7,926 nucleotides of DNA from Hyphomicrobiaceae bacterium (lineage in GTDB: Bacteria; Pseudomonadota; Alphaproteobacteria; Rhizobiales; Hyphomicrobiaceae): NCBI GenBank assembly GCA_017353825.1, contig JAFMSC010000180.1:1-7926 (forward strand), in the 5' to 3' direction. Shown here in pieces: positions 5,619 to 7,926 of the stretch. Within the stretch, counting starts at the first letter, position 1. Each line of letters begins with the position of its first letter. The notes beneath the pieces are model-generated. The model saw only the letters and a list, made by a program, of their open reading frames with translations, did not search any database and was not told the DNA's origin. Both the position numbers and the translations under genes were made by a program.

Positions 5619-6365
5619 CTAGTCCGATGCTGGTACGGCGCGAATGCGGGCACCCCAGAGCCGGCCCCGCCAGCCGCGGCCGATGCACACGGCCCACATG
5701 ATCAAGAGGGCGAGCCCGACCGCGTAATCCAACAGCTTGTCGCCTGCCGAGCAGCGGGCGAAGCGAACGCACAGCGGAGAATAGAGCCCGAATCTCATCA
5801 GACCCAACATCACGAAAAGCAACAGGACCACGGACCCGAGCATATAAAGAGCGATCACCGCGATGCGGCGCGCGCGGGACGGCATGCCGGGGTCGCAAAG
5901 CTCGACCCGCTCGCGGCTGTAGTGGCTGGGCAGGGCCTTGGCGGGATCGCGCACCTGCACGGTGGAGCGAGTGAGAAGGTCGTGCACTGCCTGATGGCGC
6001 CGCGCCGCGGCCATCGAGATGAACGAGTACCAGCCCAGCACCGCCTTGATGAGCACCCGCGCCATCGCCTTCGGGAAGCTGACGTTGCCGTGGGTGCGGT
6101 CATCGACCACGCGCAGGTTGCTGAGATAGTGTCCGACGGTGCCGCCTGCCAGCCAAACCATCAACGGTTCGTACAGGAAGAAGCCGGCCATGAAGCCGAA
6201 GCCGATGACGCGCGACAGATCATTGTTGTCGAACGCAATCGCCGTCTGCAGGGCGACAACCATGGCTACCAGGAACAGCATGAAGTCGATCAGCACGCCG
6301 CGCAGGCGCCGCGAGAACCTGCCGTACAGCACACCGGTGGATAAGCCTTCTGTGCCGACAGCCAT
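5619..6365 (-). CDS. RDD-family integral membrane protein
   Basis: The 248-residue product fits the RDD family, small membrane proteins of mostly unknown role (some proposed in ion or osmolyte transport). Visible marks are RRLRGVLIDFMLFLVAMVVA (19-38, with the family Arg and Asp27), then a second hydrophobic span of about 53-73. After these come GGTVGHYLSNLRVVDD (74-89), the RVLIKAVLG segment (103-111) and HQAVHDLLTRSTVQV (124-138, with Asp129). Two further hydrophobic spans at about 168-190 and 212-230 follow the domain, giving around five membrane segments. The C-terminal part looks less conserved and has three Cys residues (C199, C205, C227). The ATG at 6365 is chosen because AGGGGG precedes it by a few bases and the RDD domain starts soon after. 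A longer frame exists upstream but would overlap the neighbouring gene. It lies 40 bp after the dehydrogenase, so co-transcription is likely. Confidence 0.85.
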   Translation of the reverse strand: MAVGTEGLSTGVLYGRFSRRLRGVLIDFMLFLVAMVVALQTAIAFDNNDLSRVIGFGFMAGFFLYEPLMVWLAGGTVGHYLSNLRVVDDRTHGNVSFPKAMARVLIKAVLGWYSFISMAAARRHQAVHDLLTRSTVQVRDPAKALPSHYSRERVELCDPGMPSRARRIAVIALYMLGSVVLLLFVMLGLMRFGLYSPLCVRFARCSAGDKLLDYAVGLALLIMWAVCIGRGWRGRLWGARIRAVPASD

Positions 6366-6405
6366 GGAGACCCCCTGGAGGATGAGCCCAAGTTCGAGCG
6401 TTTTC

Positions 6406-7158
6406 TTACAACGTAAACCCTCCGTCTGCGATAATTGCCTGCCCCGTCGTAAAGGCGGATTCGTCCGAGGCCAGATATACGGCCACGGCGGCCATCTCCT
6501 CGGGTGTGCCGAGACGGCCCATGGGCTGGCGGGCGATGAACATGGCGCGCGCCTTGTCGGCGCCGCCGACCTGCCTGCCCAGCGCCTCGATGCGGGCATC
6601 GAGCGAGGGCGACTGGATGGTGCCCGGACATATGCAGTTGCAGCGGATGCCCTTGGTGATGAAATCCATGGCCACGGCCTTGGTGAGGCCGATCACCGCC
6701 GCCTTGGTAGCCCCGTAGACGTAGCGGTTGGGCGCGGCGCGCACGGAGCTCGCGGTGGAGGCGATGTTGATGATGGAGCCGCCGCCGTTGGCCAGCATCG
6801 CCGGCAGGAACGCCTTGATGGTGCGGTGCATGGACTTGACGTTGAGGTCGAAGGAGAAGTCCCAGTCCTGCTCGGAGCAGTCGAGCACGGTCCCGTGGTG
6901 CACGAAGCCCGCCGCGTTGTAGAGGATGTCGACGCCCCCAAGCCGCTGCGCCTCAGCCTCGATCGCCCTGGTGTCGAGCGCGTCAAGCTTGACGCACTCC
7001 GCGACCCCGGCGGCCTTGAGGTCGGCGAAGGCCCCATCGCTTACGTCGCTCGCCACCACTCGCGCTCCCTCGCGCGCAAATGCGACGGCCGCCGCGCGGC
7101 CGATGCCGGCGCCCGAGGCGGTGCAGAACGCGAGCTTGCGGCTGAGGCGGTCGCCCAT
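6406..7158 (-). CDS. NAD-dependent short-chain dehydrogenase of the BDH2/DHRS6 type
   Basis: The 250-residue protein is a classical SDR strikingly like human DHRS6 (BDH2), a cytosolic (R)-3-hydroxybutyrate/4-oxo-proline dehydrogenase. Shared stretches include NAAGFVHHGTVLDC (81-94), DLNVKSM (104-110), KAAVIGLTKAVAMDFI (152-167) and GIRCNCICPGT (170-180). The cofactor loop TASGAGIG is at 13-20, Asp38 implies NAD(H) preference, and the catalytic Ser134, Tyr148 and Lys152 are present. The three arginines linked to substrate binding in DHRS6 (144, 188, 205) are matched by Arg145, Arg189 and Arg210. Bacterial relatives include sugar-acid dehydrogenases such as 2-keto-3-deoxy-L-fuconate dehydrogenase, so the substrate is probably a small carboxylic acid but not certain. 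ATG 7158 is preferred to the ATG at 7194 because a purine-rich AAGAAGAGAAG precedes it and homologues start there. Confidence 0.9.
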   Translation of the reverse strand: MGDRLSRKLAFCTASGAGIGRAAAVAFAREGARVVASDVSDGAFADLKAAGVAECVKLDALDTRAIEAEAQRLGGVDILYNAAGFVHHGTVLDCSEQDWDFSFDLNVKSMHRTIKAFLPAMLANGGGSIINIASTASSVRAAPNRYVYGATKAAVIGLTKAVAMDFITKGIRCNCICPGTIQSPSLDARIEALGRQVGGADKARAMFIARQPMGRLGTPEEMAAVAVYLASDESAFTTGQAIIADGGFTL

Positions 7159-7316
7159 GTGCGTCTTCTCTTCTTGCGCTGGTTTGCGCCACATCGTGGG
7201 CCGGGCGCGCCCGGAGGGTCAAGCCTCGAGGCGGCGAAGCTGACGCGAACCCACATTGCCGGACAGGGCACGGCAACGCTAGGCTATCTGATCCGACCCC
7301 GCCAACGGGCCGCTTC
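7159..7316. promoter_or_regulatory. Divergent promoter region between the BDH2-like SDR and the alcohol dehydrogenase
   Basis: This 158-bp region must carry promoters for both directions. It contains a perfect 14-bp palindrome, CCGGGCGCGCCCGG, at 7201-7214. A second inverted repeat has arms TTGCCG (7256-7261) and CGGCAA (7271-7276) around 9 bp. For the plus-strand gene a weak promoter can be read as TTGCCG (-35, 7256-7261), 18 bp, then TAGGCT (7280-7285). That would place the second inverted repeat on the -35 box, a common place for an operator. No regulator gene is in the window; function is inferred. Confidence 0.4.
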
Positions 7317-7926
7317 ATGAAAATGCGCGCCGCCATCATCCGCGAGATGGGCAAGCCCAGGCCCTATGCCGTCTCCAGGCCGTTCGCCATCGAGGAGGTG
7401 GAGCTGGAGCCGCCAGGTGAGAGCGAGGTGCTCGTGCGCATTCGCGCGGCGGGCCTGTGCCATTCCGACCTCAACACGGTAACCGGCGACCGCGCCCGGC
7501 CGATGCCCATGGTCCTCGGCCACGAGGCGGCCGGGGAGGTGGTTGAGCTTGGTCCCGGCGTCAAGGGCCTGGCAGTCGGCGATCGCGTCATCCTGGTGTT
7601 CGTGCCGAGCTGCGGTGCCTGCGGGCCGTGCCTGGAGGGCCGTCCCGGCCTGTGCGAGCCGGCGGTGCCGGCCAACGCCGCCGGCACGCTGATTTCGGGG
7701 GCCATGCGCCTCAGGCTGGCCGGTCGGCCGGTGCATCATCATCTTGGCGTCTCGGCGTTCGCCGAATACGCCGTGGTGACGCGCAGCTCGTTGGTCAAGG
7801 TCGACGGCGACCTGCCGTTCGAGGAAGCGGCGCTGTTCGGCTGTGCGGTCGTCACCGGCGCGGGCGCCGTGTTCAACACCGCCCGGCTGCCGGCGGGAGC
7901 CAGTGTCGCGGTCGTGGGTCTTGGCG
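7317..7926 (+). CDS. Zinc-dependent alcohol dehydrogenase (MDR superfamily), 3' end cut by window edge
   Basis: Medium-chain zinc alcohol dehydrogenases oxidise alcohols to aldehydes or ketones with NAD(P)+. I translated 203 residues; full members are about 360-380, so nearly half is missing. The catalytic zinc ligands Cys48 (GLCHSDL), His69-Glu70 (GHE) and Cys176 (FGC) are present, as are the four structural-zinc cysteines Cys99, Cys102, Cys105 and Cys113. The Rossmann fold begins at VAVVGLG (197-203), where the window ends. The segment NAAGTLISGAMRLRLAGRPVHHHLGVSAFAEYAVV marks the bacterial group near S-(hydroxymethyl)glutathione-type dehydrogenases, but the substrate cannot be told. The start is ATG 7317; a second in-frame ATG at 7323 is nearly as good and the ribosome binding site is weak. 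It is transcribed divergently from the BDH2-like gene, suggesting shared regulation. Confidence 0.93.
   Translation, partial: MKMRAAIIREMGKPRPYAVSRPFAIEEVELEPPGESEVLVRIRAAGLCHSDLNTVTGDRARPMPMVLGHEAAGEVVELGPGVKGLAVGDRVILVFVPSCGACGPCLEGRPGLCEPAVPANAAGTLISGAMRLRLAGRPVHHHLGVSAFAEYAVVTRSSLVKVDGDLPFEEAALFGCAVVTGAGAVFNTARLPAGASVAVVGLG

Noticed and set aside
6139..7320. Plus-strand open frame of 393 codons
   Set aside because: It runs antisense over the clear SDR gene and part of the RDD gene, and its composition (Arg/Ala/Gly/His-rich, no motifs) is that of a high-GC shadow.
1..7926. A new defence system, phage, integron or transposon
   Set aside because: No transposase, integrase, nuclease, toxin-antitoxin pair or phage gene is recognisable; the genes are housekeeping or ordinary metabolism.

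Overview
This is a very GC-rich, gene-dense stretch whose gene content and protein styles point to an alphaproteobacterium. The reasons are the MraZ and RsmH sequences, a translated dispersed repeat of the 'WIPATSAGMP' type that is common in Rhizobiales-like genomes, and a Bradyrhizobium-type conserved hypothetical protein. I cannot name the genus. All recognised genes except the last lie on the minus strand.

Right to left in minus-strand reading order, the window falls into five blocks. (1) A divergent pair at the right edge: a partial zinc-dependent alcohol dehydrogenase (plus strand, runs off the end) and a short-chain dehydrogenase closely resembling human BDH2/DHRS6. They share a 158-bp promoter region holding two inverted repeats. 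The dehydrogenase is followed after 40 bp by an RDD-family membrane protein. (2) About 470 bp with the wreck of a GNAT acetyltransferase, broken across all three frames. (3) A 129-residue conserved hypothetical protein, possibly preceded by a tiny coupled ORF. (4) A two-gene operon, otnI-denD, encoding two consecutive enzymes of four-carbon sugar-acid (tetronate) catabolism. Its genes overlap by ATGA, and OtnI carries an odd C-terminal tail derived from a dispersed repeat. (5) The start of the division and cell wall (dcw) cluster: mraZ and rsmH, also overlapping by ATGA, with rsmH cut by the left edge.

The most striking regulatory signal is a run of five TGGG boxes at an exact 10-bp period (plus a degenerate sixth) upstream of mraZ. 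This matches the known MraZ operator logic and suggests autoregulation of the dcw cluster. Between denD and mraZ lies about 850 bp without a convincing gene. It contains this operator, hairpins, a short direct repeat and a possible decayed ORF.

I found no new defence system, CRISPR array, intact mobile element, tRNA or rRNA. The window looks like ordinary chromosome with a few unusual local details. The points most worth checking are the mraZ operator array, the repeat-derived OtnI tail, the BDH2-like dehydrogenase with its arginine triad intact, and the unexplained gap.
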